Shown here: piece after piece, positions 16,154-27,514 of the stretch
How the letters are laid out: the number at the start of each line of letters is the position of its first letter
Numbering within the stretch: position 1 is the stretch's first letter
Source of the DNA: Granulicella sibirica
Lineage (GTDB): Bacteria; Acidobacteriota; Terriglobia; Terriglobales; Acidobacteriaceae
DNA: 64,000 nucleotides
Assembly (NCBI RefSeq): GCF_004115155.1
Contig: NZ_RDSM01000001.1
Coordinates: 2,542,001 to 2,606,000, forward strand
Direction of reading: 5' to 3'
The notes under the pieces: generated by a model
Databases searched by the model: none
Seen by the model: only the letters and a program-made list of their open reading frames with translations
What the model was told of the DNA's origin: nothing
Position numbers and translations under genes: made by a program

Positions 16154-17476
16154 TCAGCTCTTGCTCAGGACGCGGGCGAGGCAGGTCGTGACGCGGGTGG
16201 TGAGTTGGGGGATGGTGAAGGGCTTGGTGAGGTAGTCGGTGGCACCGGCTTCGAAGGCGGCACGGGTGCTTCCTTCGTCGCCGGCGGCGGTGAGGACGAG
16301 GACGGGGAGGGCGTCGGTGGCGGTATCGGCGCGGAGGCGCTTGAGGACGGTGAGGCCGTCCATGTTTGGCATGTTGAGGTCGAGGACGAGGAGGTCGGGT
16401 GTGCTTTCGAGGATGGCGGCGAGGCACTGTTCGCCGTCGTCGGCGACGGAAAGATCGAAGTCGCGGGCGAGGGCGGATTCGGCGAGGAGGTGGATGTTGG
16501 AGTCGTCGTCGGCGACGAGAACCTTGAGTCGGCTCTGGGGGCGGACGCTGGGGGCTTGCTGGGTGGGTTCGGGCTGGTAGGTGGCGGCGGAGGGGATGAC
16601 AACGATCTCGCCGCCTTCGCAGGCGCAGAAGACGCGCGGGCCGTTGGAATGTTCAGCGGCGAACTGGATGGCCTGCTGCTCAATTTCGGCCATCATCTCG
16701 TCGTCGTGGAGGGGATCGTGGTGGATGAGCGCGAGCTGTTTGACCCCGGCTACCGTAGCGAGTTCGACGGCGTACTCGTAGGTGCTGTGGCCCCAGTTCT
16801 TCTTGGAGGGGTATTCGCGTGGGGTGTACTGGCTGTCGTGAATGACGAGGTCGGCTCCGGCCATGAACTCGGCGTGGCGGCGGTCGCCGGGGTGGAGGAT
16901 GGATTCGAGCTTGCCGGGTTCGGCGTCGGCGCGCCAGAGGGTGTCGGAGAAAGGCTCGTGGTCCGTGAGGTAGACGACTGCGACGCCGTCGGCCTCGATG
17001 CGATAGCCGAGGCAGATGGCGGGGTGGTTGAGGTACTGGGTGAGGACGCGGACTCCGTTGATGTCGTGGGCACCTTCGCTGAGGTCGCGGTAGGTGATCT
17101 TGCCGGGGAGTTCGTCGAGCTTGACGGGGAAGTAGGTGAACTCCATCTGGCCGGCGAGTACGTTGGCGAGCGAGTTTCCGAGGCCCTCGGCGGCGCAGAT
17201 GGTGAACTCGTTGCCGGGGATGAAGACGGGAGCGAAGAAGGGGAAGCCCTGGATGTGGTCCCAGTGGGTGTGGCCGATGAGGATGGTGGCGCGGTGTGGG
17301 CGCGGGGTCTTCATCATGTCCATGCCGAGGAGGCGGACGCCGGTGCCGCAGTCGAGGATGATGCGCTGGCCTGCGTCGGTGACGACTTCAACGCAGAGGG
17401 TGTTGCCGCCGAATTTCACCGTGGATGGGCCGGGTGTGGCGATCGATCCTCGGGTTCCCCAGAAACGTACGCGCAT
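16154..17476 (-). CDS. Metallo-beta-lactamase-fold hydrolase fused to a REC domain
   Basis: A 440-residue two-domain cytoplasmic protein. Residues 1-295 form an MBL-fold hydrolase starting MRVRFWGTRGS, with the metal motif GHTHWDH (His69, His71, Asp73, His74), further ligands in YLTDHEPF (about 169-176) and LIHHDPLHDD (about 250-259). After a Pro/Gln-rich linker (about 300-315), residues 317-437 are a receiver domain with VADDD, the phospho-acceptor in VLDLNMP (Asp366) and the Lys in DYLTKPF. Phosphorylation probably controls the hydrolase; a phosphodiesterase-type reaction on a nucleotide messenger is plausible for this MBL subgroup but unproven. It starts 11 bp after the hybrid kinase gene, its likely phospho-donor. 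Confidence 0.85.
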   Translation of the reverse strand: MRVRFWGTRGSIATPGPSTVKFGGNTLCVEVVTDAGQRIILDCGTGVRLLGMDMMKTPRPHRATILIGHTHWDHIQGFPFFAPVFIPGNEFTICAAEGLGNSLANVLAGQMEFTYFPVKLDELPGKITYRDLSEGAHDINGVRVLTQYLNHPAICLGYRIEADGVAVVYLTDHEPFSDTLWRADAEPGKLESILHPGDRRHAEFMAGADLVIHDSQYTPREYPSKKNWGHSTYEYAVELATVAGVKQLALIHHDPLHDDEMMAEIEQQAIQFAAEHSNGPRVFCACEGGEIVVIPSAATYQPEPTQQAPSVRPQSRLKVLVADDDSNIHLLAESALARDFDLSVADDGEQCLAAILESTPDLLVLDLNMPNMDGLTVLKRLRADTATDALPVLVLTAAGDEGSTRAAFEAGATDYLTKPFTIPQLTTRVTTCLARVLSKS

Positions 17477-17487
17477 GATGTTGCCCT

Positions 17488-19402
<1,915 letters not shown>

Positions 19403-19425
<23 letters not shown>

Positions 19426-19915
19426 GCACCATGCGTTCGGCGAGGGTCTGGAAGAGCTCCTGGACGCCCTCGCCGCTCCTGGCGCTGGTCAGGAGGAAGG
19501 TCCAGCCGAGGTCCGCGAGGCGTGTTAACGCTGCTTCGTCGATCTCCCAGGTTTCGCGCAGGTCGAGCTTGTTGACGACACAGGTGAACGGGACGGGGCC
19601 GAGTTCTGCCTGGACGCGGGATTGGAGGTCGATCGCGGCCTCGAGGGTGCTGGCTCGGGTGCCGTCGGCGACGAGGATGTAGCCGGAGGAGCCGCGAAGC
19701 TGCATGGGCTTGATCTGGGTGAGGGCGTCTTCCCCGGCGAGATCCCAGAGCATCAGGTTGACCTCCTGATCGTCGACGATGAGGGCTTTCTTGTCGATTT
19801 TGACGCCGAGCGTGGTGAGGTACTTGTCGGAGAAGATACTTCGGACGTAGCGGGCGACAAGGCTGGTCTTGCCGACGCCGAAGGAGCCGATCATGCAGAT
19901 CTTTTTCTGGATCAT
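19403..19915 (-). CDS. Ras/Rab-like prokaryotic small GTPase
   Basis: A 170-residue GTPase with all G motifs: P-loop GSFGVGKTS (10-18), a switch I Thr in KYLTTLG (about 31-37), G3 WDLAGED (57-63), G4 NKLD (115-118) and G5 TSA (143-145). The residue at the Ras Gln61 position is acidic (AGED instead of AGQE), which suggests slow intrinsic hydrolysis and need of a partner. No C-terminal prenylation Cys is present. The start overlaps the stop of the upstream OmpA-domain gene by 4 bases (ATGA). Prokaryotic Ras-like GTPases such as MglA are often paired with roadblock proteins, and a roadblock-like domain occurs in the gene directly upstream. The target process is unknown. Confidence 0.92.
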
Positions 19916-21522
19916 CGCGGGGTGTCCTTCGAGTGTGCGGCAGGCATGATGAGTTTGAAGGTGACGCGCCGGTCGAGTTCCTGCGGATACGTTTCCATGG
20001 CGGCGTGCTCGGGGTTGCTATCGGCTACGCCGGAGGGCGAGAGGATGTAGGCAGGGATGCCGCGCTCGAGAAGGGCGTTCGAGACGGTTCTGGCTCTCGC
20101 CTGGCTGAGTTCGACGTTGTGATCCTCTTTGCCGGTGCGGTCGGTGTGTCCGTAGATCTCGATCTGGATGGGCAGCCCGTCGGCGAGGGCGATACGGCCG
20201 ATGATCTTGATCTCCTCTTCGGTCGCTTCGAGTTCCTCGAACTGGTTCATGGGGAGCTGGGCGGAGTTGAGGTCGAAGTGGAGCACCTCGCGTTCGAGGA
20301 TGGCCTTTTCGGTTTCCATGCGGCGCTTGCCGTCGAACTTTGGATCGAGGGATTGATAGGGCTCCCAGCGCTGCGAGACTTTGTTTTCGGGGATGTTCGA
20401 GTCGGCGAGGAAGGAGCGTGGGTCGACTGCGAGGGGATCGCGCAGGCCGGCGATGGAGTAACGGAACCAGAGGCGGCGATCCTGAATGACGACGATGCCG
20501 GGCTCGTTGCGGAGACGATCGACGTAATCGGCCCAGCGCTGGTTGTCGCGGACGCGCAGCGCGATGAGAGCCGCGATGGCGAGCAGGATGACTGCGAAGG
20601 CGAGCCAGACGGCCTTATAGGACTTCTTGACGCGGGCTTTCTGACCTCCGAGAAGGCAACGTTGCAGGTTGACCTTTGCGCCTTCGACGGTCGAGGAGTC
20701 TCCGTCGAAGGTTTGGAGGGCAGAGGAAAACTCGGCATGGATGGCTTCGAGTTCGCGTTCAAAGACCTGGCGGAGCTCTGGCGGGGGTTGGCCACTGACG
20801 ACAGCGGCAAGGAGGGCGAGAGGGCCGTGGGCTAGCCAGAGCTTGAATTCGCCGACCTGCATGTCTTCGAGCTCGTCGGACTTGGCGCGGCCGAAGGAGT
20901 CGCGGACGAAGTCCTGGATGGCGGTGAGCATGCCGGAGATGAGGTCGGCATCCTGCACGACGCCATCGCTGACGGCGACGTGGCCGAGGAGCAGGCCGGT
21001 TTCGCGGTGGATGAGGAAGACCTGCTCGACACGGTAGCTGAGGCTATGGGTGAGGGCGACTTCGCCGAAGGAGCGGCCGGTGCGCCACGCCTCGAAGCGC
21101 CAGCGCCAGCTCTCGAAGGACAGGCCGCGGTCGAGCATGAGGTTGAGGGAATCGAACATGCCCTGGAGGGCGTGGGCCACGGCCTTGCGAACGGCGTCAC
21201 CGATGATGGGGAAGAGCGAGGTCGCGAGCATGGCGGGATCGCGCGCGACGGAGATGCGGAGGGCTTCTTCAATGAGGGGCTGGAGGGTGGTCTGGAGTTT
21301 GTGATCTTGTTTGGCGCGGAGGGCTATGGCTTCAGCGATGCTTGTGCTGAGCTCTTCGGAGCGAAGGCGCGGGTCGTCGAGACGGCGGCGCAGGGCTGCG
21401 ATCTGCTCGACCTCGGGGCCGAGCAGGAGAGAGCGAAGCTGACGCAGTCGGTCTTCCGTGTCGTCCGGGTCAGCCGCGCCGTCGCCGCTGTTTGGTTGAT
21501 TGGTTAGGAGGTCATCGGCCAT
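19912..21522 (-). CDS. Roadblock-like / transmembrane / OmpA-domain protein
   Basis: A 536-residue protein. Residues 1-150 are helical and include RQLRSLLLGPEVEQ (about 28-41). Residues about 163-270 have a roadblock/longin-like pattern (RVEQVFLIHRETGLLLGHV, then DADLISGMLTAIQDF, then EFKLWLAHGPLALLAAVVSG). One membrane helix (about 305-323) is followed by a periplasmic part ending in an OmpA-type peptidoglycan-binding domain (about 415-530) with YGHTDRTG and LSQARARTV. It thus links a cytoplasmic GTPase-binding module to the cell wall. It overlaps the GTPase gene by 4 bases. The OmpA assignment is secure; the roadblock assignment is inference from pattern. Confidence 0.8.
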   Translation of the reverse strand: MADDLLTNQPNSGDGAADPDDTEDRLRQLRSLLLGPEVEQIAALRRRLDDPRLRSEELSTSIAEAIALRAKQDHKLQTTLQPLIEEALRISVARDPAMLATSLFPIIGDAVRKAVAHALQGMFDSLNLMLDRGLSFESWRWRFEAWRTGRSFGEVALTHSLSYRVEQVFLIHRETGLLLGHVAVSDGVVQDADLISGMLTAIQDFVRDSFGRAKSDELEDMQVGEFKLWLAHGPLALLAAVVSGQPPPELRQVFERELEAIHAEFSSALQTFDGDSSTVEGAKVNLQRCLLGGQKARVKKSYKAVWLAFAVILLAIAALIALRVRDNQRWADYVDRLRNEPGIVVIQDRRLWFRYSIAGLRDPLAVDPRSFLADSNIPENKVSQRWEPYQSLDPKFDGKRRMETEKAILEREVLHFDLNSAQLPMNQFEELEATEEEIKIIGRIALADGLPIQIEIYGHTDRTGKEDHNVELSQARARTVSNALLERGIPAYILSPSGVADSNPEHAAMETYPQELDRRVTFKLIMPAAHSKDTPR

Positions 21523-21562
21523 TGGCTATCGTCCCGGCGGCTTGCTGGCCAGTCGTCTGGCG

Positions 21563-22165
21563 CTAATGACCTTCGTTGGAGTCCTGTCCGGGCTGACCGT
21601 CCTCGCTGATCTGAGTCGCCATTCCGATGAGAAGCTCCGAGAGCAGAGCGCGATCGGTCTTGGTGTGGCGCAGTTCGCCGACGCGACGCTCGAGGAGGGC
21701 GCGGAGACTGTCGTGGCGCTCGGCGATCTCGTCGAGGAGCTTGCGCGACTCGGCCATGAGCTCCTTGCGCAGGGTGCTCTGTCCCTCGGCGGTGGAGGCA
21801 TCGAGATCGTGGATCTTGCGATTCATCTCGTCGTGGATGGACTTGAGATCGCGGTCGAGGGAGTGGAAGTTGTTCGTCCGCTCTTCGCGTTCGGCCTTGA
21901 TGCGGGCGGCCAGAGCCTCGGTTTCGCTGCGGAAGAAGCCTTCGAGGGAGTCGAAGCGCTTGCGCATCGTCTCCTTCAACTCGACGGTCTCGCGGACGAG
22001 GTTTTCTTCGAGCCTGGCGAAGCGTGCTTCATAGTTTTTGATCTGCGATCCGAAGAGAATGTCACGGATCTTATCGACGCTCGCGCCTGCTTCCGGTCCC
22101 GCGACTTCTGCTCCCGGCATATCCTTTTGTTCCACTTCGCTCATGGGTTTGCCCTTTTTCGACAT
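21563..22165 (-). CDS. Coiled-coil protein of the GTPase/OmpA cluster
   Basis: A 200-residue (193 from the ATG at 22144), highly charged protein without membrane segments. After a Pro/Glu-rich start it has KIRDILFGSQIKNYEARFAR (about 32-51), then a long heptad-rich coiled coil to about residue 170 and a disordered acidic tail. The KIRDILFGSQ stretch resembles LRSLLLGPEVEQ at the N-terminus of the next protein, suggesting a shared docking element. It ends 40 bp before the roadblock-OmpA gene, so it probably belongs to the same transcript and may be a scaffold. I do not recognise a named family. The gene is real by codon use and context; the role is inferred. Confidence 0.7.
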   Translation of the reverse strand: MSKKGKPMSEVEQKDMPGAEVAGPEAGASVDKIRDILFGSQIKNYEARFARLEENLVRETVELKETMRKRFDSLEGFFRSETEALAARIKAEREERTNNFHSLDRDLKSIHDEMNRKIHDLDASTAEGQSTLRKELMAESRKLLDEIAERHDSLRALLERRVGELRHTKTDRALLSELLIGMATQISEDGQPGQDSNEGH

Positions 22166-22266
22166 TAAGACCGACCTCTTTGGGGAGACGGGGCCATTCT
22201 ACAGAAGGGATGAGGATTGTGAGGAACAAACGTTCCGGTGTGGCAGATCGGACGAAGTGCCACCCA

Positions 22267-25200
22267 TTATTGCTTCGAGTGCGATTGCAGGAAGTGAAGT
22301 ATAGGGACCTTGGGAGCTAACCACTCCCAGAGCGGGTAGAGCCAGGTTCCGATCTGGATAAGCGCTATGAGCAGGAACAGAACTCCAATGAAGACTAAGG
22401 CCGTTTTCCAGCGGGTGTCTTTCTCCCCGCGGATATAAGCCGCGAGAAGGGCTCGAAGGGTGACCAGGAGGAGGGAGAAGCCGAGGAGAGACCAGCCGAG
22501 TCCCAGGACCGCCGGCGCGAAGACGATGCCGCAGCCGATCAGGAAGAGTGCGATGAGCAGGATGAGCTGCTGCCAGTAGTTCGCAAGATCCCAGAAGACT
22601 GTCCTGGGGACGGAGATCTCGACGACGCCCCAGAAGGCTCTTCCGAAGTTGGTGATCCAGCCTGCCTGGGTGAAGAAGTTTCTCTCACGAGAGATCGTCT
22701 CCATCATTTTGCCGAAGATGGTGGTGGCACGCGCGATCACTTTCAGCTCGGTTTCGCGCTCCATGCCCTTGGGGACGAGATCCTGCCAGACTTTCATGAG
22801 TCTGCGGTGTTCTTCGGTGTCGCACGGTACGGGGTCTGGAGCGACGACGTTCAGGAGGTCCGCTACCTTCGCGTCGCTGAGTTGATTGGCCGGGCCTTGC
22901 GCGGCAAGCTGCCGGGCGGTCATCTCCTTGAGCTTGGACTGGACCTGGAAGTCGACGAAGATGGCGTTGTGCGCCTCTTCGATGAGCTGATCCCTTACGG
23001 GTTGATTTTCGTCGTAGGGGAGCAGGGACGTGATGAGCCGCTCGGCGGCGTCGAGGCGTCCCCAGAGCAGATCGCTTACCCGCCAGTCGCGATCGAGAAA
23101 CGCTCCAAAATGCGCGACGGCAAGACCCTTGAGCTTTTGCCGCCGCTCGGTGACGTCGGGGATGAGGCCTCCGGCGTCTTCGGGTGCAATTCGGAGGATG
23201 TCGATGGTGTCGGAGGAGATAACGTCGGTGCCGAACATCATGGGGAACTGGATGGCGTCGAAGAGATCGAAGTTGGCGAAGAGCCTGCCGGCGATGCGGC
23301 CTGCATCGCTTGCGTTGAAGGCAGCGTCCAGTTCGTGGTGCGTGGCCTGAAGGAAGTTGTCCAGACCGGCTGACAAGGTCCCTCCAAGTTGATGGAGGAC
23401 GGGATAAATCTGCGGTTTTTGTTGCCGCATGTCGTCCGCCAGCAGGTCGTTCGCGCGTGCGTCGCGTAGCTTTTCGATATCCGTGGGGTCGGATGAGCTT
23501 CGCTTCGTTTCACGTGTGGCGAACCGGACCGCCCCGGCGGGTTCCGCAGCCTGGTTCGGGCCGCCGATGATTCGGTTGAGAACGTCGATGATGTCCTGCC
23601 GGTCGGGGAGGATGGAGCTGACGTACTCGCGGGCATCCATCGGCTTTTTTGCCGCGGCCTTTGCTCTCGCGCTCTCGACCTGCTCCTGGAGGTCCGCCTC
23701 ACGCATGAGTTCGTCTTCAATCTTCTTGAGCTGCTTATAGAGCGTGCCTACGAGCTGGCGCATGTCCTTGAGGCCGTCCGGCAGGCGGGGTGGAGCGTCG
23801 AGGCTGCTCATGCCGAACCTCAGGGTCGCCATGGCCTCCTGTTTCGCGGGACTCTTCTCGTTTGTGGAGCGCACGCTGTAGAGGACGTCGAGTTTTCTGG
23901 CGATGAAGCGGAGGCGCCGCAGGCGGTATGGGAGGTCGAATCCCGCGAGGTAGCGGGTGAGTCCATCGAGGGCACGCGCAAGTGCCTCGGGTTCTCCGGA
24001 GCGGGGAGTGGTGCCGAAGTCCTGCTCTCGCCATGCGCGGATGAGGGAACGCAGCGCGTAGAAGTAGGCTGAGTCCTCGTCGATGGAGCGGGCCTTCGCA
24101 ACCACGATCGCAAGCTGGTCGGTGACCTCCGACGATCGCATGCGGTAGTAGGCGCGGAGGCAGACGTCCTTCGAGAACCAGATCTCCCGCCTGCTCTCCT
24201 CCGATCCGGGTTCGATCGCCGTTCCATTCTTGATCTGCTGCTCGATCTCGGCTTCGACTTCGGAGAGGGTCTTATTGATCCGGGTTACGGCGCGGTTTCT
24301 GTCGAGCACGCGCGTCAGGTCGTTGCGGATCGTCTGGTAGCCAGGGATGGTGATGAGGGCATCGATGCTGTTTTCGATGGCGTTCGGCGGGGGCTTTGGC
24401 GGAGCTGTCTCTACGTGGTCCGGACTCGGCTCGACGTAGATCAACTTGCGCGTGATGGGGACGAAAGACTGGCGCTTCAGGAGGGCATCGACGGCATAGC
24501 TGAACGGTGCGTTGTTGAGGTAGCCGCCATCTCCGAAGGCACGTTTTGGGAATGGTGTGCTTCCCGGGTTCACTCCGGAGAGATAGTTGGCGTAATACCT
24601 CTGCCAACGTGGTGAATCGGAGAAGCAGTCCATCCTGGTGGCGTAGATCTTGTGCCGCTGAAGGATTTCGTCGATGCTGCAAAGCCGCATGGGCTCGAAC
24701 GCAAAGGGGAAGGAGGAGGTGCTGCGCGAGGCGAAGGCGAGGAACGGATTGTTATCGGGCTGGAAGTCGTTGCGAATGCCCTTGCGGTACTGGAGGTGAT
24801 ACGCGTTGCGATAGCGCCGCTCGTAGACGACGTTATCGAAGAGCTGAATGGGAATGGGGATGCCTTCGATGTCGGTCGTGGTGGCGAAGAGGTCGATTTC
24901 ATCGCCGAGGGAGGTGGCTGGAGCGTCGGTGTCGGTGGACTTCTCGGGACGGGAGGAGCCGTCCATGCCGTCGAAGGCATCGAGAAGCTTGAGGTACATG
25001 CGGCGGCTGTTGAGAAGCGATTCGGTCTCGTCCGGGCGAGCGAGGTTCGTGTTCTCGTCGGACTTCTTATCGTTGAGGAGGCTCTCGATCGCACCCTCGT
25101 TGAACCAGAGATCCTGCAGGCTGGTCATGGGCACATTGTTGGCGAGGGATTTGGCGAGGAAGATTCCGTTGATGCCTCCCGCGGAGGTTCCGGAGATGAC

Positions 25201-25473
25201 GTCGACCAGGAATTTGGTTTCGGTCGACGTGATGACGTCGCTCTTGTGAGGTAGAGTTCGCGGAGCCTGTCCGCGCCGCAGGATATAGGCAAGCCGCTGG
25301 TAGACGGGAGCGGTTCCCCTGGCTTCGTCGTCGGTGAATGGCTCGCCGGATGTCGCGCGCACCAGGTTTCTCATCTCCTGGGCTACACCATTGATATAGA
25401 TCGCGAGAGATACCCCGCCGTAGAGGACGACGGCAAAACGGATTTCCTGTTGGTTCTGCGGCTCGTTGAGCAT
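22267..25473 (-). CDS. Patatin-like phospholipase with C-terminal membrane segments
   Basis: A 1068-residue protein from the ATG at 25473. The N-terminal half has a patatin domain: oxyanion loop YGGVSLAIYINGV (about 18-30), nucleophile in ISGTSAGG (Ser97) and the catalytic Asp in DGGYLNNAPF. Family members hydrolyse acyl chains of membrane lipids. A long helical middle region follows, resembling the DUF3376-type patatins. The C-terminal about 120 residues contain three or four hydrophobic helices and end in a short polar tail, anchoring the enzyme in the inner membrane. It lies 101 bp upstream of the coiled-coil gene. A TTG further upstream (25500) is possible but has no better ribosome site. 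The catalytic call is secure; activity is untested. Confidence 0.88.
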   Translation of the reverse strand: MLNEPQNQQEIRFAVVLYGGVSLAIYINGVAQEMRNLVRATSGEPFTDDEARGTAPVYQRLAYILRRGQAPRTLPHKSDVITSTETKFLVDVISGTSAGGINGIFLAKSLANNVPMTSLQDLWFNEGAIESLLNDKKSDENTNLARPDETESLLNSRRMYLKLLDAFDGMDGSSRPEKSTDTDAPATSLGDEIDLFATTTDIEGIPIPIQLFDNVVYERRYRNAYHLQYRKGIRNDFQPDNNPFLAFASRSTSSFPFAFEPMRLCSIDEILQRHKIYATRMDCFSDSPRWQRYYANYLSGVNPGSTPFPKRAFGDGGYLNNAPFSYAVDALLKRQSFVPITRKLIYVEPSPDHVETAPPKPPPNAIENSIDALITIPGYQTIRNDLTRVLDRNRAVTRINKTLSEVEAEIEQQIKNGTAIEPGSEESRREIWFSKDVCLRAYYRMRSSEVTDQLAIVVAKARSIDEDSAYFYALRSLIRAWREQDFGTTPRSGEPEALARALDGLTRYLAGFDLPYRLRRLRFIARKLDVLYSVRSTNEKSPAKQEAMATLRFGMSSLDAPPRLPDGLKDMRQLVGTLYKQLKKIEDELMREADLQEQVESARAKAAAKKPMDAREYVSSILPDRQDIIDVLNRIIGGPNQAAEPAGAVRFATRETKRSSSDPTDIEKLRDARANDLLADDMRQQKPQIYPVLHQLGGTLSAGLDNFLQATHHELDAAFNASDAGRIAGRLFANFDLFDAIQFPMMFGTDVISSDTIDILRIAPEDAGGLIPDVTERRQKLKGLAVAHFGAFLDRDWRVSDLLWGRLDAAERLITSLLPYDENQPVRDQLIEEAHNAIFVDFQVQSKLKEMTARQLAAQGPANQLSDAKVADLLNVVAPDPVPCDTEEHRRLMKVWQDLVPKGMERETELKVIARATTIFGKMMETISRERNFFTQAGWITNFGRAFWGVVEISVPRTVFWDLANYWQQLILLIALFLIGCGIVFAPAVLGLGWSLLGFSLLLVTLRALLAAYIRGEKDTRWKTALVFIGVLFLLIALIQIGTWLYPLWEWLAPKVPILHFLQSHSKQ

Positions 25474-25720
25474 CGAGCGGACCCCGGTTGAAGAATGCAA
25501 ACGTCCAGGAACTCTGGCCCGAGAAACTGGTTGAGCGTAATCCCGGCTGGGAGAAAGTGTGCAAACTTCAAAACCGCAAGGGACAGGTCGGCGTTCGAGA
25601 GGGAAGTGTAAAGCTCCTCGGGAAGAGATGCACCTACTTTTTGAAGCAAGATTTTTGAAGCAAGTTCCTCGCTTGCAGTGACTTAGCGGGAGGCATCCAA
25701 AGGTAGTGCCTCAAAAGACT

Positions 25721-27514
25721 CTATCTTCGCCACGCCTCAACTTGCTGCAGGGCTTGTTTGAGTGTTGCTACCACGGCATCGGGCCTTGCGTTTCCAAAGC
25801 GTCCGATGATTTCTTCGCCATCCTCGGGAGAGTTCCAGAGCGCTACCGCAATACGGTTCTTGGGTAGGTGGCTTCTTAGCTTTATGCAAAGAGCACGCGC
25901 CTGGGCGAACGCGAATGGGGGAAGAGCGGAGATGAAGACGACGGTCTGCGTCTCCGTCGCGAGCCCTGCGAGGATCTCCTCAGAGAGTGCTTCCGCTGAG
26001 AGTTTGAGGGTCTGGTGGCCATCGCGCTCAAGCAACTGGGTGAGCATGCTTGTGGTGAGGTCGTCGGCCTGGTCATTGGCCGAGAGGCAGACGATGGCGA
26101 ACTCTTTCGAGACACGGACGTGCATCTTCTCGATGAGCAGCGCACGCTCCGACTTTGGCTCGGCCGGTGGCCCCTCCTGAACGTACGACGTCATTTTGGC
26201 TACGAGTTCTCCCAGGCTGAGGAGCACGAACTTCGAACGGATGTCGTCGAGAGCGCCTTTGTGCCGATCCTCTTCGGCGAGGCTCAGCACTGGAATCACC
26301 ACGGAATCGTAGAGTTTCACAAGGGGTCTTCCCTTGAGATAGCGCTCGGCGATCGAGGAGGCTTCGACTTGATCGAGCGCGAGCAGACGCTCGTACATGT
26401 GGGCTGCCGGAGAGAGCTTTGCGGTGGTTCCTAGGAGGCTGTTGAGGAACGCGAACTGGGGTACGTGTCTTCCGACGACCACGAGGCAGACCGTGAGCGG
26501 AGTGGAGAGAACAAGGCCGGGCCAGCCCCAGAGCATCGACCAGAAGATGGCGCTTGCCAGGAGGGCGAGCGACGAGATGCCAGTTCGCTCGCTGAAGAGC
26601 CAGGGCTCGACTACATTGGCTGTCAGCATCTCGAGCGTAAAGAAAAGAGCAGCTACCAACATTGGCGGCCACCAGCTCGATGAGACTGCAATGGACAGGA
26701 TGAGCGGAAAGGCCATTCCCATGAGGGTTCCGACGAAGGGCACGATGCGCAGGGCGCCAGCGATGACTCCCCATAGGGTGGCCTCGGGGATGTGCAGAAA
26801 GAAGAGCCCCGTTCCAAAGAGAACGCCGTAACAGGCGTTGATCTGGAACTGCATGACGAGATACTGGCTGATTCGGTCGGTTGCATCCTGAAGGGCGTGG
26901 GTCATGACGTTCAGGTTGCCCATGCCGGCGAGCAGGAGAAGCCTGTGCCGTAGCTCCTCGCGGTGGAGCAGCATGTAGATAGTGAAGATGACGACGACGC
27001 CAAGCTCCCCGATCGGCTGGAGTGTTCTCATGAGCAGTTCGGCCGTCGATCGAAGCTGGTCGGACCGCTCGCCGACTACCCGCACGGGAGTTACTTTCTC
27101 AGGCGACGACAGTTTTGTGTTCGCCAGGTCGCCGCTCATGTCCTCGATGAGATCTGCCGCTGCTTCGAGTGAGACTTCGGTCTTGGAATGGAGGGACTCG
27201 ATCTTCTTTTGGATGTTTGCCCGGTAGCTGGGCAGCGTCTCCGCGACGTTCAGAATCTGGTTCGAGAGGACGTATGCGCCCCCAAGCAGAGCGGCGCACA
27301 GGAGGCAGCACGCGATGCCCACGGAGATGATTCGCGGGACACCTTTCTTTTCCAGCCGGGAAACTCCGGGAACCAGAACGAAGGAAAGTGTCAGGGCGAA
27401 GGCCAATGGAACGAGGAGCACCTTCGCAAAAATGAGGACGAGGACAGCGCCTGCGAGCAGAAGCAGGGAACTAGCTACCCGTGACTCGGGCAGCCTTGCT
27501 AAGGGCATGATCAC
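25721..27514 (-). CDS. AI-2E family permease with C-terminal cytosolic domain
   Basis: A 597-residue inner-membrane protein. Residues 1-370 have the AI-2E (UPF0118) pattern of about eight helices with a large loop after helix 2-3 and the conserved PFVGTLMGMAFPLIL and TPLTVCLVV segments. The fold is used by TqsA-like exporters and by some ion antiporters, so the substrate is not assigned. Unlike most members it continues for about 220 residues as a soluble tail; the last 120 (FAIVCLSANDQADDLTTSML ... NRIAVALWN) look like a B12-binding-type Rossmann domain, without an obvious cobalamin DxHxxG motif. It is separated from the patatin gene by about 250 bp. The permease call is secure, the tail tentative. 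Confidence 0.85.
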   Translation of the reverse strand: MIMPLARLPESRVASSLLLLAGAVLVLIFAKVLLVPLAFALTLSFVLVPGVSRLEKKGVPRIISVGIACCLLCAALLGGAYVLSNQILNVAETLPSYRANIQKKIESLHSKTEVSLEAAADLIEDMSGDLANTKLSSPEKVTPVRVVGERSDQLRSTAELLMRTLQPIGELGVVVIFTIYMLLHREELRHRLLLLAGMGNLNVMTHALQDATDRISQYLVMQFQINACYGVLFGTGLFFLHIPEATLWGVIAGALRIVPFVGTLMGMAFPLILSIAVSSSWWPPMLVAALFFTLEMLTANVVEPWLFSERTGISSLALLASAIFWSMLWGWPGLVLSTPLTVCLVVVGRHVPQFAFLNSLLGTTAKLSPAAHMYERLLALDQVEASSIAERYLKGRPLVKLYDSVVIPVLSLAEEDRHKGALDDIRSKFVLLSLGELVAKMTSYVQEGPPAEPKSERALLIEKMHVRVSKEFAIVCLSANDQADDLTTSMLTQLLERDGHQTLKLSAEALSEEILAGLATETQTVVFISALPPFAFAQARALCIKLRSHLPKNRIAVALWNSPEDGEEIIGRFGNARPDAVVATLKQALQQVEAWRR

